In this document: one piece after another, positions 10,224 through 18,376 of the stretch | Position numbering within the stretch: position 1 is the first letter of the stretch | Layout of the letters: each line of letters starts with the position of its first letter | From: Actinomycetes bacterium | GTDB lineage: Bacteria > Actinomycetota > Acidimicrobiia > Acidimicrobiales > Acidimicrobiaceae | Assembly (NCBI GenBank): GCA_021784675.1 | Contig: JAJYHR010000186.1 | Span: forward strand, 1 to 41,321 | Direction of reading: 5' to 3' | DNA: 41,321 nucleotides | Program-made: the position numbers and the translations under genes | The notes under the pieces: model-generated | Database searches by the model: none | What the model saw: only the letters and a program-made list of their open reading frames with translations | What the model was told of the DNA's origin: nothing

Positions 10224-10496
10224 TCAGTCGTCCGCGCTGGTGAGCTTCGCCCAAGCGACGGACCCATTCGCTTGCAGGAGCGAACAGGCCACGGTAGCCC
10301 TGTTGGGTCCGCATCGTTTCGCGAGCCTCGAGTACTGGGCCAAATAGTACGTCCCCTTGGTCCGTGACGCGGCTTTGGCGGCCTCGACGAGGGCGTCACC
10401 GATCCGGGCCCCGAGGTCCCCGAACCAACAAAGGGTCCACGCCGATACCGCCGCCTGCAAGGCCATGATCCTCGCCGAGCACGAAACCCTCCACAA
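10224..10496 (-). pseudogene. IS110-family transposase C-terminal remnant
   Basis: ALVEAAKAASRTKGTYYLAQYSRLAKRCGPNRATVACSLL resembles the IS110 C-terminal region (EAA.AA.RTKGTYL.AQY.RLA.RRG..RA.VAVAHSIL); truncated. Confidence 0.6.
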
Positions 10497-10569
10497 GGCC
10501 GAGAAGGGAGCGCTGCCGCGCCGCGAAGGGCTCTGATCACCGAGTGGCGCCGCCAGGCCCTAAAAGTAA

Positions 10570-10610
10570 AGGTTGGTGTTCGTGAATCCACGACTCACGA
10601 ACACCAACCT
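10570..10610 (-). terminator. Rho-independent terminator of the cytochrome b paralogue 2 operon
   Basis: Perfect 16-bp stem AGGTTGGTGTTCGTGA / TCACGAACACCAACCT with a 9-nt loop, followed on the minus strand by TTTACTTTTA; 21 nt after the stop at 10632. Confidence 0.82.
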
Positions 10611-10631
10611 GGCGATCAGCCAGCCACCGGC

Positions 10632-11630
10632 TCAAGCCGACTCGGTGACCTCCTGATCCCGATAGTAGCGCTTCCAGATCAGCCGGTGCAGCGGAAGCTT
10701 CTCCGGTATCCTTCTGACTCCTGGAATCACCGGGACAAACAGCAGAGCGATGCTCAGCACCGCCATGATAGCAGCTACCTCCACATCGCCGTTCGCGGAG
10801 ACTGACATCGGCGGCACCTGGTACAGCATGGTGTAAAGCCACAGCCACGGCTGTCCCGGCCAGCTGCCGGTCTCGTTCATGACTCCCCACTGGCCACCGG
10901 AAAGATGCTGGGAACCAACGATCTTCCCCCAGTAGCTTGCGGTACCCTGAGCCTTCCACGAGTCGCCGATCATCATCAGAGGCCGGGTGTAATTCGTGGT
11001 ATAGAAGCTGGAGCTGGTGAGGAGCTGGGCGTCAAGACCGCCGGACTGCGCCATTGACAGCAGCTTGGTCATGAGCTCGGGAACCGGACCAGCGCCCGGC
11101 ACGGCAGCTGGCACGTTCGAGCTCGACAGCGGCTCCTTGCTCAACTTGGCTTGGTACACGCTTGCCCAATGGTCCTGCACCGACGTCGGCGCCTGCTCGA
11201 ACTCTGCGATAGCAGCCGAGAGCGCTGGATCGCCAGGCAGCGTGGACAGTGGCTTCAGAACAAAGTCCTGCGCCGTGTTGAGCGAGTACTTCACGCCGAG
11301 GATTTTCTGGATCGACACCGGCCCAAGCGTTTGAATTCCGTCGGTAGCCGGGTTGTCAGAGTTGTTGTACGGCGGTCCATAGGTGGCCGAGTTACTGGTG
11401 CGGTTCAGCTCGCTTATCGCTATGTCCACGAATCCGGCTGGCTGAGCCTTGGCCCAGGCCTGAACGGTGACGGGGGGCATATCAGGCGACGAGAAGGTTA
11501 TCGCAAGAACGAACGTGAGCACCAGCACGACCAAGAATGCGATCGTCGCCTCCTTCAGGATGTCGTAGTGCCGCTGCGGCCCAACCCATGGCGAGGCGTA
11601 CAGCTTCTCGGAATCAGACCAACGACTCAC
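10632..11630 (-). CDS. petD-like C-terminal half of cytochrome b paralogue 2, with large extracytoplasmic insertion
   Basis: HYDILKEATIAFLVVLVLTFVLAITFSSPDMPP...SNSATYGPPYNNS...LGPVSIQKILGVKYSLNTAQDFVL...GSWPGQPWLWLYTMLYQVPPMSVSANGDV is colinear with the C-terminal part of the 7958-9547 product. ATG overlaps the upstream stop by 4 nt. Confidence 0.85.
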   Translation of the reverse strand: MSRWSDSEKLYASPWVGPQRHYDILKEATIAFLVVLVLTFVLAITFSSPDMPPVTVQAWAKAQPAGFVDIAISELNRTSNSATYGPPYNNSDNPATDGIQTLGPVSIQKILGVKYSLNTAQDFVLKPLSTLPGDPALSAAIAEFEQAPTSVQDHWASVYQAKLSKEPLSSSNVPAAVPGAGPVPELMTKLLSMAQSGGLDAQLLTSSSFYTTNYTRPLMMIGDSWKAQGTASYWGKIVGSQHLSGGQWGVMNETGSWPGQPWLWLYTMLYQVPPMSVSANGDVEVAAIMAVLSIALLFVPVIPGVRRIPEKLPLHRLIWKRYYRDQEVTESA

Positions 11631-12556
11631 TTGACCACCTCCTCCTCTCCTTCAGCCGCGCCAACCTTGCGATTGGCAAGAATCGAATGCCTGCCCACGG
11701 CGCCGTCTTCGGCTGTGGCCGCTTGCAGCGCCACCGCGAGGTACTCCGGCTTCACATCGATCGGCGGCACCACTCCTCGAACCCGGACCATCAGAACGTG
11801 AATGCCGACGATAACCAGGAGAATGACCGGGACAAAGACGATATGAAGCATCAGCGCCTGCCCGAAGTCCATAGCGTTCATGAAATAACCGATACCGGCT
11901 GAGTTGAACGCGTCCTTGGCTTCAAACGCAATCCACTGCGAGTCGAAGTTGGTCTGGGACAGGTATCCGGTGAAGGCTTCGAAGATCGAGACCAGGAAGG
12001 CCAGCACACCGGTTACCCAGGTGAGCCCGCGCTTTCCCCGCCAGGCAGCCATCCAGAACTTGGCCCAAAGGTGAACCGTCATGAAGCCCATGAACAGTTC
12101 AACCGACCAGAGGTGCAGGGAGTTGACGAACACCCCGTACGTGCTCGAATGCCACCATGCAGGCCCTTCGATGGCCAGGACCAAACCGCTCAGGACAGCC
12201 ACGGCCAGGGCGCCTATAGTTAGCACCCCGAAGACATACACCCAGGACGAGACGTAAGAGGGCTGTCCGTCCGGCAAGAGCTTGCCCGGTGGAAGAAACC
12301 TGAGCCCCCACTCCCTGACGGAGGCCGTCCAGCCATCCGGCCGCTCACCCGGCGTTTCCGGCGCCACCTGCTTCACCGAGTTGCTCTTGATCGGCCTACC
12401 AGCTACGAACGGCAGGGCGATCGCGATAATGAAAAGTGCGATCAATATCGCTATCACTATCAGGTTCGCAACGGATATCAGAATGAAACCCCACGAAATG
12501 TAGTGGTCCGGATGATTCAGATTGACAATTGCGGCTACTGTCGTAGGCACGCTCAT
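11627..12556 (-). CDS. Cytochrome b6-like N-terminal domain protein with an N-terminal TM extension (paralogue 2)
   Basis: HLWSVELFMGFMTVH and HIVFVPVILLVIVGIH heme ligands; HLWAKFWMAAWRGKRGLTWVTGV; N-terminal TM segment; AAGGAG RBS. Confidence 0.88.
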   Translation of the reverse strand: MSVPTTVAAIVNLNHPDHYISWGFILISVANLIVIAILIALFIIAIALPFVAGRPIKSNSVKQVAPETPGERPDGWTASVREWGLRFLPPGKLLPDGQPSYVSSWVYVFGVLTIGALAVAVLSGLVLAIEGPAWWHSSTYGVFVNSLHLWSVELFMGFMTVHLWAKFWMAAWRGKRGLTWVTGVLAFLVSIFEAFTGYLSQTNFDSQWIAFEAKDAFNSAGIGYFMNAMDFGQALMLHIVFVPVILLVIVGIHVLMVRVRGVVPPIDVKPEYLAVALQAATAEDGAVGRHSILANRKVGAAEGEEEVVK

Positions 12557-13373
12557 TCTCCTTCCAAACAGAGTCTGATCGACTCTCGGCTCAACCCCCA
12601 GACGGGTTCATCAGATCGGCCTATCGTTAAACCCTTCCCATAGGAGCCTAGGCAAACCGGGGGAACCTTTCTAGGGCCAAAACTCCGCCGAGCGTTTCCC
12701 AATGGTCGCATTTTCCATGGGTAGCACTTCTCTCCTTCGGCAAGCGCCCCGGCTGCCAGAAGAGCCGGCAGGGTCACCCCGGCGCGCGGCTGCCCTAGAA
12801 CCCTTACGGCTTGAGCGATTGCCCGAGGATCGTCCCTCCGGATACCGGGGGCCAGGGCAAGGCCATGTCGCGTCCGGGCTCTCCAGGCAGGCCCGGCACC
12901 CTTTCCCCCAGAATACTGCGGGTCACTTCGGAGATTCCACCCCCGGTCGTGCTCGCACGAGAGCGGAGAAGCAGCTCCACGAGGGTCTTGCCAAATCCCC
13001 CACCACGCACACCCCGCCGGCTCCGGCCGGCGCATCGTGCAGTCCGGATGGAACAGCGGCTCGCCCCGATCGGCAGGCGCAGGCAGTGCTGCGCTATGAC
13101 GCCGTTGTGGACCCGGGCGCCGTTGCGACCGATCCCGCCGGCCGCGTGACCAGGGACCGTGCAGCCGGCCAAACAGTTCGGGCCGCCTCGCTCTGCCAGG
13201 GGCTTCCTCAAAGATCAGAAGTTCAGCCTCGATCACCGTGCAACACATCCCTCGTCTCCACCAAATGTCAAGCGGCCCACTTTCAATCACATAATCGCAT
13301 CATTTGTCGATCGCAAGTGCACAAAGTCCTTACGGTATTGTGCCCGGTCACGGTCCCGGTTCTGATCTGGTTA

Positions 13374-13447
13374 GCGGTTGACCGCCCGCAACGGTGCGCG
13401 CACAGCCCGCGCGGTTGACCGCCCGCAACGGTGCGCGAACAGCCCGC
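13374..13447. repeat. Tandem direct repeat, 2 x 37 bp with one mismatch
   Basis: gcggttgaccgcccgcaacggtgcgcg[c/a]acagcccgc at 13374-13410 and 13411-13447. Confidence 0.9.
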
Positions 13448-13482
13448 GCCGTTTCCCGCCGGCGGCCCCTAGGGCACCTCGC

Positions 13483-16400
13483 TCAATCTCTCCCCCCCGA
13501 CACCCAGCTGGCGGTCAGCTCCCAATCTATGTCTGCCACCAACCTCTCCATCGCGTCGACCAGCTCCGGACCGAGGAGCACCGAGCCGGAGTCGTGCAGG
13601 CGCTGGTGAAGGGAGTGAGCAGTCCGGAAGCTCTCGAACCCTCCCCAGCGCACTTCCCGCCTTGCGAACCAATCCCCGAGCGCGCAGGCTGACCCCCGGT
13701 AAAGCTTGGCGGGATTCAGATGGCTGTCAATGAGCGCCCTGGAAACCAGCACGAAGTCCGCCAAGGGAAAGGGGGTCGTGTTCCGGCGCGAAAACCTTCC
13801 CGGACGAAGCTGGGCGAAGATCTCCTCCAGGGGAACCGGCCTCGAGTAGTGGTAGCCTTGCACCATCTGCCCGCCGAGACGCATCCAGGCGTCGAGTTCC
13901 TCTCCGGTCTCCACCCCTTCGGCGATTACCTCGAGGCCAGCCAAGCCGGCAAGAATCGCCAGCGATGAGACCACGGCGAATGCGTTCAAGTCGTGCCGGA
14001 AGCGGGAGATGAAGGAACGATCGACCTTGATCTCGTCGACCTCGAGCGTGGCCACATTGGAGAGAGAGGCGTATCCGGTGCCGAAGTCGTCGAGCGATAC
14101 TCTGAGGCCGGCCGCCCTGAGGTCGGCGACCGCGGTCCGGGCAACGTGGAGGTCTCCAAGGGCGACATCCTCGGTAATCTCCACCGTAAACCGTCCCTGG
14201 TCACCGGCGGTGAGTAAAGGCTTCACGTCGTCGAGGAAGTGGGGCGAGAGAAAGTGGGATGGCGTGATGTTAAAGGAGATCCCCAGCGAAGCGAACCCCG
14301 CCCGGCTGAAATCGTCCCCGACGCTCCTCGCGGTCTCGATCGCGTAGATCCCGAGATCCCGGGCGAGGGCGGGATCGGACCTGAGTTCGGCGCCTACGAC
14401 GCCCATGCTGGAGATCGGCCATCGCAGCAACATCTCCACGCTCTTTAGCGCACCGGTGCGGGCGTCGATCTTCGGCTGGAGCGCGAAGGGCACCTTGGAG
14501 GCCGCAAGGTCGGCTGGGAGTTGCTCCCGGATCAGCCGCCGGCTGGCCGTCCTCGCCGCCACCTGCCCGCCAAAGAAGAGCGACCTTGCCTTGCCGGCTG
14601 CCTTGGCCGCGTAGAGCGCTTCGTCCGCGTGAACCAGCAGCAGCCGGTAGGAGTCGCTGTCCTCCGGAGCTAGCGCCCACCCCAGCGAGCAGGTAATGGC
14701 GAACTCGGAACCCATCTCGGCGATGGCAGCCATCACCCGGTTCGTAAAACCCGCTACCGACTCCCCGTCGGTCCGGTCGATACAGAAGCCAAACTCGTCC
14801 CCACCGAGCCTGGCCACCATCACTTCCCTCGAGCGCATCACTCCGAGCACGGCACCGAGCCGCTGGAGAAATAGATCGCCAGCCGAATGCCCGAGCGAGT
14901 CGTTCAGCTCCTTGAAGCCGTCGAGATCGAGCACTCCGAGGGCGACCGGCCGCCTATCGGAGAGCCACTCGACAGTTACCTCCTCGAAAGCGATCCGGTT
15001 CCCCAGGCCGGTCAGGTGGTCGGTGCGCGCCGCCCGGCTCTGATGGTTGCGCTCCTCGTTCAGACGCTGCTTCAGCTTGAAGTCGGCGAGCCCCTGGCTC
15101 GCCATTCGCGCCACCGTAGCCAGGATCGAGATCACCGGCGCGATAAACACTCCCGGCTCGTACGCCACCACCACGATGGCGCCGCTTACCCTGCCGGCAT
15201 CGTGTATTGGCAGCGCGACCGCGGACCGGTACCCGTTTGCGAGCAGAAACGCCTGCCACTCCCGAAAGCGGGGGTCGGCCCAGCCCTCCTCGCTCCAGGA
15301 GACGGCACCGTTTCTCACCCCCTGGAGCGAGAACGGGCCAGGACCATCGCTATCGATCACCGTTTGCAACTCGGCAAGCCCGGAGGGAGCCGGACCGGCA
15401 AGCGCCACCGGGGAGAGGCGCCCGGTCGCCGGATCGGCCATCGCCACCCACGCCCCCCCAAAAACTCCATTGGAGATGATCGCATCACAGATCGCCTGCA
15501 GAAGCGACTGATCGCTGCTCGCCTCGAAGATCACGCCAGCGGAGTCGAGAAGGGTCCGGCTCAGCTCCCCCAACCAGCGGGACTCCACTTCGACCATGTT
15601 GCGTTCGAAGCGTGCCATCGCGGCACCTACCAGATCCCTCAAATCATTGATGAGCAGGTCGGAGGTGCTCGTCCCGGCGTGGTCAGCGATCATTGCGACG
15701 TAGACCCCTACCGAGCTGCCCCTGACTACTAGCGGGAAGCGGGCGATGGTCCGTCCAGCAGCCAGCTCCACCAGCGCTTTAACGACCCCCTGATTGGCCT
15801 GATTGGCCTTGGCAAGCCCGCTGGTAATCACCTCTTCCTGAAGGTGAAAGGCCGAAACGACTGAACTTGCGATGGTCGCAGCACCGGCAAGCGGGACCTG
15901 CAGCTTGAGCAGGTCCTGCTCGAAGGTCGCCTCCCCCCAGAACCGGACACACCGGAGGACCGTCCGATCCGGATCGGCCACTAGCAAGGTCCCGGAGCTG
16001 ATCACCCCGCTGGCCAGCAGCCGCTTCGAGAACCAATCGATCATCTCGGCCAACGCGGTTGCGTCGCAGGAGGCCAGGGAGGCCTTCGCCTCCGAGACCG
16101 CCAGCCGGCGCTTCTCCTGCTGGGAAAGGCGCCGGGCTCGGAACAGCCGGGAGACCTCTCCCCCCATGGCCACCAGCGGATCGCTCAGATCGGGAGTGAC
16201 CGGATCATCGGCACCCCGGAAGAGCGCGATCACCGCTGTCCGCTCGAGCGAGATCTCAAAGGGGACCGCCGCCGCGAAGCACAGTCCAAGGCGGTCCAGA
16301 TCGCTCCTCCACCGATCGAACTCCGGAGAGCCGAGGGAGAGTGCCAGCTGGACCTCGCCGCTTTGGAGTGCCCGCCCCACCGGTCCCGTTCCCGCCGGCT

Positions 16401-17019
16401 CTTCGGGGTCGGCCGAGAGCTCCGGCGGCCCGCAGAATGCGCCCTCCGGCCCGCTCCAGGTCCGCACCTCGACCGGGCCCGAGAAGCCGGCGGATCTCGT
16501 ACCATCCACGGTGGCGACCAGGACCAGCGGGACCCGGGTGACCTCCCGGACCATCTCTACGATCCTCTGGAACAGTGCGGCCTCCGGCAGCGGCAGGAGG
16601 TCGTCGAAGGTGTTCGCAAGTCTGACGACAGCCCGTTGGAGCGACTCCCGAAACTGGAAGCGAGCCAGCGTGGTCTCCACATGAGCCAGGATCATCGCCT
16701 GCTCGTGCTGGAGGATGAGTTCCAGCGCCTCGCTGCCAAGCCTCTCCCCGGCGTAATCGCGGAGAGCCGCATAGATCGGAGTCAGCTGCGCTACACCAGT
16801 GTTGAGAAGGTAGTGGCGCTCGGCAATCTGCTTGATCCGCCCGGCATCCACCAACCCGCTGGAGAGCGTCAAGGCGATCTCACTCTCGATGAAGCTGGCT
16901 ACGCGCTCAGTTGCGGCTCGATCCTCCAGGCCGAAAGGTGGCGACAGCGCCGCCACCGCATCGACAAGCATTGTGTGGATGCCTTCGAACGATGCGCCGG
17001 CACTCTCTGGAAACTGCAA
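13483..17019 (-). CDS. Large GAF/GGDEF/EAL c-di-GMP signalling protein with possible N-terminal protoglobin and C-terminal CZB-like domain
   Basis: ARLGGDEFGF; EMLLRW, SFNITP, EITE, LDDFGTGYASL, KVDRSFI, IAEGVET. Multiple GAF-like segments. C-terminal CALGDW...HQRLH. N-terminal AERHYLLNTGVAQLTPIYAAL. Confidence 0.88.
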   Translation of the reverse strand: MQFPESAGASFEGIHTMLVDAVAALSPPFGLEDRAATERVASFIESEIALTLSSGLVDAGRIKQIAERHYLLNTGVAQLTPIYAALRDYAGERLGSEALELILQHEQAMILAHVETTLARFQFRESLQRAVVRLANTFDDLLPLPEAALFQRIVEMVREVTRVPLVLVATVDGTRSAGFSGPVEVRTWSGPEGAFCGPPELSADPEEPAGTGPVGRALQSGEVQLALSLGSPEFDRWRSDLDRLGLCFAAAVPFEISLERTAVIALFRGADDPVTPDLSDPLVAMGGEVSRLFRARRLSQQEKRRLAVSEAKASLASCDATALAEMIDWFSKRLLASGVISSGTLLVADPDRTVLRCVRFWGEATFEQDLLKLQVPLAGAATIASSVVSAFHLQEEVITSGLAKANQANQGVVKALVELAAGRTIARFPLVVRGSSVGVYVAMIADHAGTSTSDLLINDLRDLVGAAMARFERNMVEVESRWLGELSRTLLDSAGVIFEASSDQSLLQAICDAIISNGVFGGAWVAMADPATGRLSPVALAGPAPSGLAELQTVIDSDGPGPFSLQGVRNGAVSWSEEGWADPRFREWQAFLLANGYRSAVALPIHDAGRVSGAIVVVAYEPGVFIAPVISILATVARMASQGLADFKLKQRLNEERNHQSRAARTDHLTGLGNRIAFEEVTVEWLSDRRPVALGVLDLDGFKELNDSLGHSAGDLFLQRLGAVLGVMRSREVMVARLGGDEFGFCIDRTDGESVAGFTNRVMAAIAEMGSEFAITCSLGWALAPEDSDSYRLLLVHADEALYAAKAAGKARSLFFGGQVAARTASRRLIREQLPADLAASKVPFALQPKIDARTGALKSVEMLLRWPISSMGVVGAELRSDPALARDLGIYAIETARSVGDDFSRAGFASLGISFNITPSHFLSPHFLDDVKPLLTAGDQGRFTVEITEDVALGDLHVARTAVADLRAAGLRVSLDDFGTGYASLSNVATLEVDEIKVDRSFISRFRHDLNAFAVVSSLAILAGLAGLEVIAEGVETGEELDAWMRLGGQMVQGYHYSRPVPLEEIFAQLRPGRFSRRNTTPFPLADFVLVSRALIDSHLNPAKLYRGSACALGDWFARREVRWGGFESFRTAHSLHQRLHDSGSVLLGPELVDAMERLVADIDWELTASWVSGGRD

Positions 17020-17224
17020 CCTCCGACCGCCCTGAATCTATCCGTCCTCAACTCCCGCAGCGTTCCCGGGCCTAAGTCACCCTCCGAAGCGCCGCCGCCA
17101 CCCTGCGACTCGATTGCCACGCCTAAAGGCGAGTTTAGCCCAGATACCAGCGAAAACGTGAAAACTATCGCCCTGCCCCGGATAAAAAGTGGAAAGTGCC
17201 TCCATGTAGGGTAAGAATGGAGGC

Positions 17225-18376
17225 ATGACAGCCTTTGCACTCACCGACGAGCAGAAGGAGTTCCGCTCGGTCATCCGCTCATTTGCCCGGAACCGGATCG
17301 CTCCGCACGCGGCCGGGGTCGACGACACCGCCAGCTTTCCCTGGGAGAGCTTCCAGGCCTGCGTGGAGATGGGCCTGCCGGGAATGGCGATTCCCGAACA
17401 GTACGGCGGCGCCGGCGCGGATCACGTAACCCAGGCCATCATGGTCGAGGAGATCGCTGCCGCCTGCGCCTCGACCTCGCTGACACTGCTGATCTCGAAG
17501 CTGGGGATGACCCCGGTGATCTACTGGGGATCGGACGAGCTAAAGGCACGCTACCTTCCCCGGATAGCCGACGGTACCGCCCAGGCCTCCTACTGCCTCT
17601 CAGAGCCGGATGCCGGGAGCGACGTCGCCGCGCTCTCGACGCGGGCGGTTCGCGACGGGAACAGTTACGTCCTCACCGGAACCAAGTACTGGATCACCAA
17701 CGCGGGCATCTCCGACACCTACACCGTCTTTGCCAAGACCGACCCGGCGGCCGGTCACCGCGGGATCACCGCCTTCGTAGTCGAGGCCGGTTGGGGGGTA
17801 AAGGTCGCCAAGCTGGAGAGGAAGCTGGGAGTCCGGGGGTCGCCCACCGGCGAGGTGGTCCTGGACGAGGTCCGGGTACCCGTCGAGAACCGGATCGGCG
17901 AGGAGGGGCAGGGCTTCTACATCGCCATGGGCACGCTCGATCGCTCCCGTCCGATGATCGGGGCGCAGGCCACCGGGATCGCGAGCGGCGCCCTCGCCTA
18001 CGCAGTCGACTACATGAAGGAGCGCAAGCAGTTCGGGCGCGCACTGGCGGACAACCAGGGACTGCAGTTCATGGTCGCCGACATGGGCACCCGCCTGGAG
18101 GCGGCCCGGCGGCTGGTCTACTCGGCCTGCGCCCTGGTGGATGACGACCCGGAACACGAGCTCACCAAGATCGGAGCGATGGCGAAGCTCTTCGCATCCG
18201 ACACCGCCATGCAGGTGACCGTCGACGCCCTCCAGTTACTGGGAGGGTACGGTTACACCAAAGACTTTCCGCTGGAGCGGATGATGAGGGACGCCAAGAT
18301 CACCCAGATCTACGAGGGCACCAACCAGATCCAGCGGATCGTGGTCGGGCGCCAGCTGATAGGAGGCAAGCAGTGA
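17225..18376 (+). CDS. Acyl-CoA dehydrogenase
   Basis: ASYCLSEPDAGSDVAALSTRAV, GTKYWITNAG, QLLGGYGYTKDFPLERMMRDAKITQIYEGTNQIQRIVVGR. Confidence 0.96.
   Translation: MTAFALTDEQKEFRSVIRSFARNRIAPHAAGVDDTASFPWESFQACVEMGLPGMAIPEQYGGAGADHVTQAIMVEEIAAACASTSLTLLISKLGMTPVIYWGSDELKARYLPRIADGTAQASYCLSEPDAGSDVAALSTRAVRDGNSYVLTGTKYWITNAGISDTYTVFAKTDPAAGHRGITAFVVEAGWGVKVAKLERKLGVRGSPTGEVVLDEVRVPVENRIGEEGQGFYIAMGTLDRSRPMIGAQATGIASGALAYAVDYMKERKQFGRALADNQGLQFMVADMGTRLEAARRLVYSACALVDDDPEHELTKIGAMAKLFASDTAMQVTVDALQLLGGYGYTKDFPLERMMRDAKITQIYEGTNQIQRIVVGRQLIGGKQ

Noticed and set aside
12553-13290. 245-aa minus-strand ORF upstream of cytochrome locus 2
   Set aside because: Overlaps the cyt b start; composition and lack of motifs do not support a real CDS.
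13374-13447. CRISPR-like array
   Set aside because: Only two directly adjacent 37-bp units with no spacers; a tandem repeat, not CRISPR.
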